Source of the DNA: Ricordea florida
Lineage: Eukaryota; Cnidaria; Anthozoa; Corallimorpharia; Ricordeidae
Length of the DNA: 64,000 nucleotides
Direction: 5' to 3'
Assembly (NCBI GenBank): GCA_949710005.1
Contig: OX453275.1
Span: 7,186,481-7,250,480 of the forward strand
In this document: piece by piece, positions 20,988 through 31,349 of the stretch
Layout: every line of letters begins with the position of its first letter
Numbering within the stretch: the stretch's first letter is position 1
The notes under the pieces: generated by a model
What the model saw: the letters and a program-made list of their open reading frames with translations, nothing else
What the model was told of the DNA's origin: nothing
Database searches by the model: none
Position numbers and translations under genes: made by a program

Positions 20988-23065
20988 AGCGACAGTTCCA
21001 GGATGTGGAAAGCGATTAAAGAAACACTACCCTCTAAACACAACGAAATTAACGCAATCTTTGCCGATGGAAAATTGCAAACTGATCCTACAAATATTGC
21101 CGAGACTCTTAACAATCATTTTTCAAGTATCGGCAAGAAGCTTGCCAAAGCCTTTAGAAGTGTCGTGCTAAGTCAATGTCTTACGTGTAGTGCACGATTT
21201 TCCCTCCAACCTGTCGCACTATTTTTCGTCGAAAAGCAGCTGAGCCAGTTGAAGATCAATAAAGCCATTGGCTTGGACAACATCAGCGCTCGCTTACTTC
21301 GAGATGCAGCAAATGTACTTGCTCCTTCTCTGCGATACATCATAAACTTATCTCTGGAAAGTGGTAGATTTCCATCTTCGTGGAAGTGCACCAAAGTAAC
21401 TTCTCTTTCCAAGCAAGGTGACAGAACTGATAAAGATAACTATCGTCCGATTTCCATCCTCCCCACCGTTAGCAAAGTAATTGAAAGAGCTGTGCATTCC
21501 CAACTTTATGACTACCTTTCTCTAAATAACCTGCTCGCCGTTAATCAATTTGGTTTTAGGCGTGGGAGATCTACCAGTCTAGCTCTAACTCAGTTTACGG
21601 ACGAGGTACTAAGTAACATGGATAATGGATTAGTGAATAGACCAAATGCATAAATAGTGGCCAAAAATGTATTCTTTTGTTTATATGCTAATTAAAGTCA
21701 CTAACCTTGCTCTCAAGCAACATTTCTTTTGAATTTTGTCCATGCAAACGATGCTAGTGAGTCTAATTAGCACATAAACATTTATTGCATTTATGCATTC
21801 GGTCTATGGTGTAGTGTTTATTGATTTAAAGAAAGCTTTTGACACTGTGGATCATGGCATTATGTTAGGAAAGCTCAAGAACATAGGAGTAACTAGCACT
21901 CATCTGGCCTGGTTTGACTCTTATCTTTCTTCCCGATGTCAGAAAACAGTTATTGGACAGGCCTCGTCTTCTACTAGAAAGGTGTCTGTTGGTGTTCCTC
22001 AAGGGTCAATTCTAGGGCCGCTATTGTTTACCATTTACATCAATGATCTACCTACCGTCCTTCGGAACAGTACTGTTACATTATTCGCTGATGATACGGC
22101 CCTTCACTGCTCCTCAGAATCAGCTTTTGGTTTACAGACCATGCTAAATGAAGACCTTGTCAGACTAGCAGAGTGGCTTCAAGAACACAAACTGACATTA
22201 AATGTTTCGAAATCTAAATTCATGCTCATCGGTGGCCCCAAGAAGCTTTCTTATTTCTGCGAGGTGGCATTGTCAATCAATGACAGAAGGCTGGATCAAG
22301 TAAATTCTTATAAGTATCTGGGTGTAATCATCAACGAGAACCTGACTTGGACAGATCATATAGAAAACCTCCGTAGCAAGGTTTTGCAAAGGTTGGGATT
22401 ACTACGAAGAATTAAGTATTTTCTTCCAAGAGATATCAGGGAACTTTTGGTTAAATCAACTATAATACCTCTGTTAGACTATGCGGATGTCACATGGGGA
22501 GACAAAGCTAATTTGACTCTTATGAAGAAAGTCCAAGTTCTGCAAAATTTAGCTGCCAAATTCGTACTCGATATGCCAAGGCATTCATCTGCTACTGAGG
22601 CGCTCCATCAGCTTGGCTGGGATAATTTAATGGAAAGAAGAAGACTTCATAGATTAATATTGTTTTTTAAGGCCTTGAATGGCTTGATTGACTGGGATTT
22701 TAATCTTTATAGCTTTAAAGACATTCATAATTATAATACTCGTGGAAGAAATGACATTTGTAGATCCAAGTCATGACGCTCCTGGGGCCAAAACCGATTT
22801 ATTAATCAAGCTGCTCACGAATGGAACATTTTACCCGACAAAGCAAAAAGCACTTTTGACATTTTAACTTTTAAAAGACTTATCAGAAGTATTTAATAAC
22901 TTTTTTTTTTCTTATATTCATTTTTAAATTTAACTTTTTACATCTTCTATTTTTGACTTTCACTTTTTAAATCATTTTATCGTATTTGTTATTTATTTTA
23001 AGCAGGGCCCCACTGAAAACCACCTTTTTGTGATGTGGGCTCCCTGTTAAAATATCTTTATTATT
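20988..23065 (+). mobile_element. CR1-like non-LTR retrotransposon, 5'-truncated and interrupted
   Basis: The RT open frame runs 21003-21638 and resumes at 21808. Motifs in order: KAIGLDNISARLL, DNYRPISILP, NQFGFRRGRST, motif A FIDLKKAFDTVDH, GVPQGSILGPLLF, catalytic FADDTALH, and a thumb ending LKLTLNVSKSKF-like. No APE endonuclease is present, so it is 5' truncated; a TAA precedes the frame at 20985. An in-frame TGA at 22774-22776 stands before a further 39 or so conserved-looking codons (HEWNILPDKAKSTFDILTF), so it is probably a C-to-T decay of CGA. The 3' end is a (TTA)n run near 23050-23065, typical of CR1/L2 clades. Confidence 0.88.
21639..21805. mobile_element. 167-bp MITE inserted in the reverse transcriptase
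   Basis: Ends AGACCAAATGCATAAA and TTTATGCATTCGGTCT are inverted repeats flanked by AT (21637-21638, 21806-21807). Taking out one element plus one AT places the two RT pieces in the same frame exactly at the codon before the VFIDLKKAF motif. This fixes the duplication as AT rather than TA. Confidence 0.85.
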
Positions 23066-23396
23066 ATTATCGACTCAGTCAATTCACTTTGTGCTGATCT
23101 TGGGCGATCTCATTTTAACGTTACTTTTCGCTTCTTTTATGCACTCTGACGGCCTAAAGAAATAATGAACATAGACCCATTGCAGGCAAGACTGATATAA
23201 TTGTTTTTACGCAGATTTTGAACCCGACGGTTGCGTGACATACAGTTCAACTCTCATTCCTTTTATAACCAAACGTCTATTCGCTCATAAATCGCATACA
23301 TTTTGTAGTTTGCTTTTGCATACTACATGCAGTCATAAAAGAGCAAAGTAAATCAACTTTTGCTGTGCTTAGAAAGTTTGTTTATACTTGCCCTCA

Positions 23397-23430
23397 GGTC
23401 TTAGTTTTCGTAATTACGAAAACTAAGACC
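23397..23430. repeat. Perfect 34-bp palindrome
   Basis: GGTCTTAGTTTTCGTAA is followed without spacer by its exact reverse complement. It is probably a remnant of a palindromic transposon, but a protein-binding or cruciform role cannot be excluded. Confidence 0.85.
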
Positions 23431-23519
23431 CTATCTGATCAGTATTAGTCTCCTATGTGTCTAGAATGTTTTGGTCCCATTTTTCCATAAAAAGTGCTGT
23501 CTATCTGCCAGAAAATATG

Positions 23520-24417
23520 GGTAATTGTGAAGAAGAGCTCCCCTCAACCGACTGTCGGTCGTCTGTCGGCCGACTGTCGGTCGTTTGTCGGCTGACTGTT
23601 GGCCGTTTGTCGGCCGACAGTTGGCCGACAGTTGGCCGACAGACGACCGACAGACGACCGACAGTCGGCCGACAGGTTTTGGCTAATGTACAGGCCATTT
23701 GTCGGCCGTTTGTCGGCCGACAAACGGCCGACAGTCGGTGATGTGTCGGTAATGTGTCGGTAAGTTGTCGGTGGCTTACCTTTACGTTTTTTCCAAGTTT
23801 TCTTCAAATACCGCACGCGAGACGTATAATAAATTGAAAAGAAAGTTATTTCCTCTCCAGTTGTGGTAGCCACAGCTTAAAGCTGGCGTCAATGTTTCCA
23901 AAAGCGGCCAGAGTATTTACGCGAGTACAGCATTTCATTTTTGGCCGCCGTATTGGAAAGGTTACCTAAGTCCCAGCCCCCCTCTAAATATCATGCAGTT
24001 GTTGTTCGAACCGAGTGCGTGTCTTTAGAAGTTTATGCCTACGTTTTGGATTATCATCTTCGAAAGTGATTTCAGCGCTTGCCCAGTGGACTGAAAATTA
24101 CGCAGGTGATATATTTATAACAAATTAAACTTCGTATAAAAGAAAATCTCGGCGAGAAGTCAATTTTGTTGTATCAATAAGTAGATGATGTATTACAATG
24201 AAATACAATGTTTATCTGGTCTTATTGCTCTCTGTGTCGGGTCAACTCCGGCTTTTTCTGCTCTATTTTACAGTAAAATGTCTGTTTTGAGAAACTGTCG
24301 GTAGTGTGTCGGTAACCTGTCGGTCGTCTGTCGGTGGCCTGTCGGTGGCCTGTCGGTAGCCTGTCGGCCGACAGACGGCCGACAGTCGGTTGAGGGGAGC
24401 TCTTCTTCACAATTACC
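23520..24417. mobile_element. 898-bp TIR element with 8-bp duplication and TCGGCCGA subterminal repeats
   Basis: Ends GGTAATTGTGAAGAAGAGCT and AGCTCTTCTTCACAATTACC are exact inverted repeats; the match runs about 40 bp. The perfect duplication AAAATATG flanks it at 23512-23519 and 24418-24425. Both subterminal zones (23548-23775, 24295-24392) are packed with GTCGG/CCGAC repeats, many forming GTCGGCCGAC palindromes that could bind a transposase. The 8-bp duplication fits hAT, P or Merlin types. It is non-autonomous; frames inside are repeat artefacts. Confidence 0.85.
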
Positions 24418-24507
24418 AAAATATGGTAATACAGGGATTACAAAGGCCATGGGCCATGTGTGTATGGTGCATAAAGCTACAAAATGGCGCATTAAAAAAG
24501 AACTCAC

Positions 24508-24554
24508 CAGGCCTGTGATGCCCCCAAGCTGCGAAACAGCTAGTAAAATATTCA
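24508..24554 (-). CDS. Possible 47-nt exon, hydrophobic
   Basis: The minus strand has an acceptor-like CACAAAGTAG, an open segment NILLAVSQLGGITGL and a strong donor CTG|GTGAGT. It could be one exon of a membrane-protein gene, but no partner exon was found. Confidence 0.25.
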
Positions 24555-25761
24555 CTACTTTGTGAAAAGGATTTTAATTTGTAAAATTTCAGTTTAATGA
24601 CGAATCAACAGGTGAAAAACCACAGTGCCTTCGCTCTTGGATTTGTGTTTGTTTCATTTTTGTCCTCAGATCTTCAACTCGGACTTAAGTTGAAAATGAG
24701 GCTCTTGCTCAGAGTTGCATGTGCTTTCAGTGTTTTTGCGTGCTTTGAATATATTTGCATCTTTTATTGACCTCAATTGTTTAAAGTTAACATGCCTCCA
24801 AAAAAATACAAGCAATAAAGAATTATGTAACCTCTGCTGAAATTCTTCATGGCCAATTTAATTACCTTAATAGTCCAAACTTTTTAGATCGCGAATAACT
24901 TTCCAATGACAGGGGCCATAGGCTCATTTGCCAGTTTTTCTTCCTAATCCTTGGTAATAAAAAAGTTGACTTATCATAGGCACAATAACTTAAAATTATT
25001 AAGCAGTAGCATTCACATTAGAAGGACAAATTTGTATACTATTTACCGTAGACACCAGTTTTAGGGAGCATCTCCAAATTAATATCGGAAATTTGGTTTC
25101 CGATTGCCCTATCGGCATTTTCCGATTCCGACAGCTTTTAGGTGTATTTCAAGAAATTTCCGAGTTGAAGTTTCTAAATTCCGATGAAATCGGAGGTCAA
25201 TCGGATTATCTCTATCTACCCTATCGGAAAACAAAGTTCCGATAAAAATCACATCGGCATCGGCACGCGATAATAGCGTGTTCTTTCTCCTAAACGTGCA
25301 GTATACCTGTCATACCTGAGCTGAATTGCATGTAAATGAAGACCAGTAACTCTCTGCCGTTTCAATCTACTGTAAAATTTCGTATCAACACAGTCTGTCA
25401 ACATCAACATTTAAACAAAACTAAAGTTTTCAAGTGTAAACGAATCTGCTTTCTTACCGTTTTCGTTCTAAAAAGTATTGAGTGACACGCAAGCCGTAAA
25501 CTAAAAAGACTGGCATGCATCTATTTGCCTTGAGTGCCGATCACCACAACGCTTGTTGTTAAAAAACAAAAGGGTACTTTATATTATGCTAAATCAATTA
25601 AGGGAAGTCGTGTCCAAATATCGGCACTGGGTCATGCCGATCAAATGAGTGCCGATTCCTTTCGATTCCGTTTTCATTCGGTACCGATTGAAACGGAATC
25701 GGCAACGGGTTAAAAGTCTTTATCGGGCCAATTAACGTAAGTTATCAAACAGTGACATATA

Positions 25762-26076
25762 TATCTGTCAGCATTTATCAAGGGTTGAAATAGTCGGTCA
25801 CGCTACGTTCAAATACTGAGTTTATGTTAGTAAAAGCAAAGCGTGAATGATTGTTTCTTCGATGCACAAACAGGCTGGGTAAGACCTACTAATTACATGC
25901 GGTGATTTATTTATTTATTTATTTTTATTAAACAGTAGGTCTTACCCAGTAGGTCTTACCCAGCCTGTTTGTGCATCGAAGAAACAATCATTCACGCTTT
26001 GCTTTTACTAAAATAAACTCAGTATTTGAACGTAGCGTGACCGACTATTTCAACCCTTGATAAATGCTGACAGATA
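25762..26076. repeat. Near-perfect inverted repeat, 129-bp arms
   Basis: Arm 25762-25890 (starts tatctgtcagcatttatcaa) recurs inverted at about 25948-26076 with about one mismatch. The short AT-rich spacer includes a duplicated caGTAGGTCTTACCC. Its right border coincides exactly with the TA target of the next element. Confidence 0.85.
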
Positions 26077-26752
26077 GGTTTACGGTCGTTTCGCTACAAC
26101 GTCGTTTCGCTACTAGTCGTTTCGCTGCATATCGAGGTCGTTTCGCAATTTCGCTACATTCCAAAGTCGATTCGCTGCAAAGAACGGGTCGTTTCGCTGC
26201 ACATAAAACCATAGTTAGTATGATAAAACAGTTTCCATTTGTCAAAAACACACGTTACTCACGTGACGTTTTTTTTATCAGTGTAATTTTCACTCAGAAA
26301 CAAGACACATTTTAATATATGGAACGCAGAATCACTCGGTTTGCCTATTCCCAGCGTGGCTACGAAGCGCATTCCGCAAACGCAATTGAGTGAGAAGAAA
26401 AGCAAACTAACACACTAGTTCACCTCTGCATCTACAAGAACTGTCCTAATGAGACTTTTCTTGATAACTGTCCACAAACAACAAGTTTCGTTCGGGCAAC
26501 ATAACTCGAGAATTCAGATGAAATCACGCGTGCTATATGAAGAGTTTCAAAACACGACGTCTCAGTCCGAAGCTTGTATTTCATAAAACAACGTATATTT
26601 ACAAGAAGTTTACAAGAATAACAAGAAGTTGCAGCGGAACGACCCGTCCTTAGCAGCGAATAGACTTTTTTCATGTAGCGAAACATAACGACCTCGACAT
26701 GCCGCGAAACGACTAGTAGCGAAACGACTTTGTAGCGAAACGACCGTACACC
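26077..26752. mobile_element. 676-bp TA-flanked element with GTCGTTTCGCTAC repeats
   Basis: Ends GGTTTACGGTCGTTTCGCTA and GTAGCGAAACGACCGTACACC are inverted and flanked by TA (26075-26076, 26753-26754). The motif gtcgtttcgct is repeated several times within 130 bp of each end, in opposite orientation at the two ends. It is non-autonomous, possibly Tc1/mariner-type by its TA target. Confidence 0.75.
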
Positions 26753-27130
26753 TAAGCGATTACCGAATAGCCTTGAAGCAATCTTCAAACAAATTTTAAC
26801 AGGCAAAAAAAAACATCCACGAAAGTATTGCTATGATATTTTACAATGGAGAACAAAGCAAGTTGTAAAGATTGTTTTGAGCGAAGTGACTCTTTCATTA
26901 TTTGGTTTCGTGACACATTTACAGGATCACATTCTTATCAGATAAATATGATACCCCATTATTCACATCGGAATGTATCTGACTCCGATTGAATCGGCAG
27001 AGTTTTTTTTATCATATCGGAAACGGCATCTACTGGCCACAAATCGGCACCGATTCCGAACCATCGGAAAATTGATCAGGTCCATTTCCGTTGATCGGGT
27101 TGCCTATTTATATTTGGACGCGTTCCCTAA

Positions 27131-27511
27131 ATGGAATTCAGACAACACGTGATAATTGTCTTTGAGCGATTGTCGGACGGCAAAGTCGTGAAAGATCAAG
27201 TGATCCGTAATCCAAACGACACGATATCAACTCTACATTCAACGCACGCTATTAAAACAAAGAGGGCGAAACACCCCAATGGCTCAGATCCATACTACCA
27301 TTACCTTTATTTCTCTCGAGAGCCACTCGTTTCACAAGAATACTGTTCTTGTTGCCTCATTTATTCACATGAATGGTTGAAAAAATTTAGTCATGCTAGA
27401 AGCAGTGCTCCAAGCTCAATGAAGATAAGGTTACGTGATTTATGTGAATCTGTCGACGGAGGGCACGGACCATTACAATCTAGTCACGAAAAGGATCGGG
27501 CTTCAACTTGA
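27131..27511 (+). CDS. Unrecognised 126-residue frame inside the Harbinger-like element
   Basis: ATG-initiated frame with balanced composition (YYHYLYFSREPLVSQEYCSC, WLKKFSHARSS, MKIRLRDLCESVDGGHGPLQ) and a TATTTATAT run about 25 bp upstream. It is not a DDE transposase or a clear Myb-like accessory protein. It could be an exon of an element-encoded protein or a chance frame. Confidence 0.3.
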   Translation: MEFRQHVIIVFERLSDGKVVKDQVIRNPNDTISTLHSTHAIKTKRAKHPNGSDPYYHYLYFSREPLVSQEYCSCCLIYSHEWLKKFSHARSSAPSSMKIRLRDLCESVDGGHGPLQSSHEKDRAST

Positions 27512-28344
27512 AGAAAGCAATAAAAAAAAAAACTATATAACATGGGGAGAACATGCCTCATTTTCATAATTTATCGTGCTCTAAAACTGCATTTTTTATT
27601 TTCCATTGTACATGTGTTCCTTCCCTGGTAGCAGAGGTCTTCACGTGCGTAAAACAAAAGACATTGTTTACATTCGGCGATCAGCAAACAACTCAGGGGT
27701 ATGTTTCCTATATCGGCTTCAGTGCATATTTTGGTTTTGTGCGAACTTTCATCTGCAAAATCGTCCCCAACAACGTACATGCTTTTGCAACGACATTATA
27801 GAGATGCAAATCGATTTACCCATTTCGTTGGAGGAGCATGTCCTCTTTTAATTGTAACAAATTTTTTGTACAATCTCTTCAACTGTAACGTGTCGGCACG
27901 AAAATTTTTACACCGAAGGCCGATCATTTTTTTCGCCATATTATTCACCTCCTGCAGTTGTAGAGCTCATAAACATAGAATATTCAACGAAATTATGACA
28001 TTTACGACTTCGTATTTTTTGCATGAACTGCAGGTAGATCTAGCGAGATAAAACAAACTTGAGCTTGATCTTTACAAACTTATTTTTTACGAAGATGATC
28101 TAATTTCAGTTGATGTACTGACGTGTACATGTGTCGGATGTTGACCTTTCGGAATTCCGATACCACAAATCCGATAACCACTGATGATCTACCGATTTGA
28201 TCGGAAATGTGTACTTAAGTTTCCGATATGACTTCCGAACAATCGGACGATCGACCTTCCGAAATTTGGAGATGCTCCCTTAATGAGTGTGTACATGTGT
28301 TTCACTCTTCATCATGGCAAAATTAATATTTGGATCTTGCAAAT

Positions 28345-28378
28345 TAGAGCAACCCTCCAAGTTGCGACCATTTTAGTT

Positions 28379-28413
<35 letters not shown>

Positions 28414-28455
28414 ATTAGAACGCAAGTCACCAGCTTGGCGACTAACATTTACATG
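28345..28455. mobile_element. GGCGACTA-rich MITE fragment
   Basis: Short segment with GGCGACTA repeated (atggcgactagaattttgga, gctggcgactaaatt, ttggcgactaac), the same motif style as the element at 11574-11903. Borders are not resolved. Confidence 0.45.
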
Positions 28456-28686
28456 ATCTATGTGTCAGGAGCTTGAGCGGACTATCATCCGGAGCGAAAA
28501 AAAAATGTTCTGAGCATTAAGAATTCCCTTTGCAAAGCTACTAGTTGTTGTGGGATTTTAACCAACAGAAATGGAGACTGAATAAAACATTGGAAAACTT
28601 TCCGCCATTCAGCTGTGAATTGTCTTTGTCGATCTGTGTGCTTTGTTGTTTCTACTCGCCGCATGTAAAATCTATATCATAAAGTG

Positions 28687-28833
28687 AATAAAGAAGCCTA
28701 AGCCGTGTATTACACTGTGATTAAAACACTCCAGGCATTTGAGAACACTCGAGAAATGTCTACATTTCACTCATGTTCTCAAATGCCCATCATGTTTTAT
28801 CGCAGTGTAATACACGGCTTAGGCTTCTTTATT
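28687..28833. mobile_element. Palindromic MITE, copy 2 (AAGAAGCCTA family)
   Basis: aataaagaagcctaagccgt at the left is answered exactly by acggcttaggcttctttatt at the right; the inner arms catttgagaacac / gttctcaaatg are also inverted. Confidence 0.8.
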
Positions 28834-28907
28834 TGTTAAATATAATGGTGATTGAATCATTAATAACACTGATGCTGATTAGAATTACAGCATTCTTATA
28901 GCTTTAC

Positions 28908-30722
28908 CTTTTCTCTCTAGTTCCAAAGGTTCCCAGGTAACATAAACATCGGGTTTCTTAGAGTTAAAATCAACTTTCAAACCACTGACTTCTATTGCTT
29001 CTCTGTCAGAGTCACCATCACAAAGATTCTCATCTTCTGGAAATGAAACAAACAAACTTGTAACCAGCTGAATGGAAGCCAATGGAGAATTTTTAATCCT
29101 CATAATTAACCCTTTTATTATCAAAAGTATGACCAATGTAGATCTTCTTTTGCATTTAAATCTGTACTCATGCAGCAAAGTTGCATAATAAGTTGCACCA
29201 AAACAATACACAAATGAAGAAAAAGAAAAAATAACGAAAAAAAAGAGAAGTAATAAATAACACCTTAGTAGTAATGGCTGGTTCTATAGCTAGTAGCTAA
29301 ATGAAAAAAGTTTCAAGTTCCCTATATCTGTCTTGGATCAACAGGAACCATTTATTTTTAGTCTCTAATTACATTTTTGAAGGGAAACAATGTGTGTCTT
29401 AGTGTGCATGGAGATTGATTGGTGAACACTAAAGCCACTTCTGAGTTTTTGGAAATTGTAGAGCGATAGTAATGATTGATGGGGTATTGATTATAATTTG
29501 ACAGTGCATTTGTACTGAAGCAGTTCCACTTCAAGATGTAACCAGAAAGTGACTTCACTGCTTTTACCAATAGGCCTGCTTTCTTCACATATTCTGGTGT
29601 TCCTCACCAACAGGGCTTTGCATAAAAACAAACTTTCCATATAACCCAATCATCTTATTTGCACCACATGACCTGTTCTGTTCATTGAAAAAAATCTGTG
29701 TCGACCCAAACTGGGCTTTCCCAGCTGACAGCTGTTATTATTCACATTGGTTCAGTTCACATGCAGATGAAAAATAACCTTGAACCAAGAAGTTACCTTG
29801 TGACCCATCCTCTGTTGCTCTCTTCACACTCCTTTGGACTCTACTTAGAGATTTCCTACTTCTTCCAAGGTTATTAGTAGACACAGGATTTTCTACCAAA
29901 ACAATAAAGAAATATGCCTATTTCAGAATCTGAGCTGAGCTGTACTTTCAGGTACCAGTGATCAACTAAATCCCACTCAGGAGGAGTAGCAATTAAATAA
30001 AGACTACAAAAAGCCACAACAAGCTAAGGCCACTTGGGTTTCAAGACCCATTCATGTCTAACCTTTACTTCAATGAGCATGGCTTAAATTTTCCCCTAGT
30101 ACACAATATTATTATATCTCTCAGTTAGTACGCGCGCTGTGATTGGTCAATTTAGCGGAAAGTTTGTTTTGGTTGCCAAAATGACTCCAGAGATATAATA
30201 AATATCTTATTAACCTCGTTTTCTCGGTCCCGTACTGTAAAAAACGGATCCTCGTTTTTTCCCGTTGATTTATGGCCCCTGCGCTTCGCGCTTGGGCCAT
30301 AAATCGACGGGAAAAAACTCGGTCCGTATTTTACAGTACTGACCTCGAACTCGATTAATAAGAGGTATATATACATGCAAAAATTTCAACGAGCTGGTTA
30401 ACTGAGAGGACATCAACTAAACCCAAACAGTGTGGAAATCTGAGTACAGAAAGTTGAAATTAAATTTTTCATGTATATCATTAACAAATGCTCAAATGGT
30501 TTTGAGTGCAATTTGGAATAAATAAGCACTCATAAGTTTTTCAAAGATGACAAATTGCACTCACTCTACAGGCTTGTGCTTGTTCCTGTGCTCATTTATT
30601 CCAAAACCATTTGAGTACCTATACAAATTTCCACATGAATAAAATGTTTCCTTCTTTCAAAAAATGAACACAAATCTGTGTACTATACCTGGGATATCTT
30701 TGTGCATACATATTTGGACACA
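28908..30722 (-). CDS. WEPL-family gene, three exons (paralogue of 52.7-58.5 kb gene)
   Basis: Minus-strand exons 30689-30722 (CVQICMHKDIP), 29797-29892 (NPVSTNNLGRSRKSLSRVQR...) and 28908-29036 (ending VDFNSKKPDVYVTWEPLELE) are joined in phase 1 throughout. Exon order, intron phases and the C-terminal pattern xVDF-x7/8-V-x-V-x-WEPL match the plus-strand gene at 52730-58510, so the two are paralogues. The first exons were probably lost or displaced by the RT and recombinase relics at 31-33 kb. No last exon is found, because MITEs and a Harbinger element follow. It may be a damaged copy. Function unknown. Confidence 0.6.
30112..30378 (+). mobile_element. Palindromic MITE, copy A (CGATTTATGGCCC family)
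   Basis: The core is a near-perfect hairpin around gcgcttcgcgc with arms ccgttgatttatggcccc / gggccataaatcgacggg and outward tactgtaaaa / ttttacagta. A flank with cagttagtacgcgcgctgtg leads in. The same element in opposite orientation is at 49018-49306. It lies in the intron between WEPL exons 30689-30722 and 29797-29892. Confidence 0.85.
30485..30620. mobile_element. Palindromic MITE (CTCAAATGGTTTTG ends)
   Basis: ctcaaatggttttg and caaaaccatttgag are inverted, with ataaataagcac / gtgctcatttat inside. Short and non-coding. Confidence 0.6.
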
Positions 30723-30949
30723 CTGGTCAAATGAGACCTGAAGGGAAGATTCAAATGGTTAGAATATTGAATATTGAATGTTGTAATAACTGAACTTGGT
30801 TAAGATGGGGGTTGACAAGTAGCAAATCATGATGAAACTGAAACATGAAAAGGGCAATATGAATAGTTACAAGATCCATTAATTTAATTAATCCTTACTG
30901 GGAGAACAAGGGCTAGAGTGAGCATCTCAATTAGAAAATGTTATTATTT

Positions 30950-31348
30950 GCACTGCCTTTTGCAGAACTACAACAGGCAGTTGTAGCATACTCGTTTCCC
31001 CAGGCAATCAAGCCATAAGTGTAAGGAAAGGATAGACTAAGGAATAATATAGCTGAGCAAGAATATTATTAGTAACAAAATACCTAAGTTTAGATAGAAT
31101 TCCAATGCCCCTTGAAATTTTCTTGCCAACATCATGTATATGTTTTTTTTTCCAATTTAAATTACAGTCAATGATAAGGATTAGGTATTTGACATATACC
31201 ATTTGCTCCACAGGTCTGCCTGACATTTAAGTTAATTGATTGAGGATTTCTCTACGAAAGGCAAAATATTACGAAACTTGTTTTTGCAATATTCAAAGAA
31301 AGCCTATTTAATTTAAGCCATTGATTAACTTTATCTAATTCTTCATTT
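30950..31348 (-). mobile_element. Non-LTR reverse transcriptase C-terminal relic
   Basis: Minus-strand reading gives ELDKVNQWLKLNRLSLNIAK, then YLILIIDCNLNWKKKHIHDV, KKISRGIGILSKLRYFV and YYSLVYPFLT, followed after a frameshift by YGLIAWGNEYA. This is the RT thumb and connection region, with stops and frameshifts. Confidence 0.75.
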
Positions 31349-31349
31349 C

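Larger units (their letters stand above)
25064..28279. mobile_element. 3.2-kb PIF/Harbinger-like element with nested insertions
   Basis: Ends GGGAGCATCTCCAAATT and AAATTTGGAGATGCTCCC are inverted and flanked by TTA (25061-25063, 28280-28282). The TTA duplication and GGG start fit PIF/Harbinger. ATCGG/CCGAT motifs are dense in four blocks (25080-25270, 25615-25735, 26965-27110, 28130-28260). Two other elements sit inside: a hairpin at 25762-26076 and a TA-flanked element at 26077-26752. No DDE transposase is recognised; one unassigned frame is listed separately. Confidence 0.75.

Noticed and set aside
23457..23873. Open frames rich in TVGRLSAD / RPTVGRQ
   Set aside because: Translations of GTCGG/CCGAC subterminal repeats of the 898-bp element.
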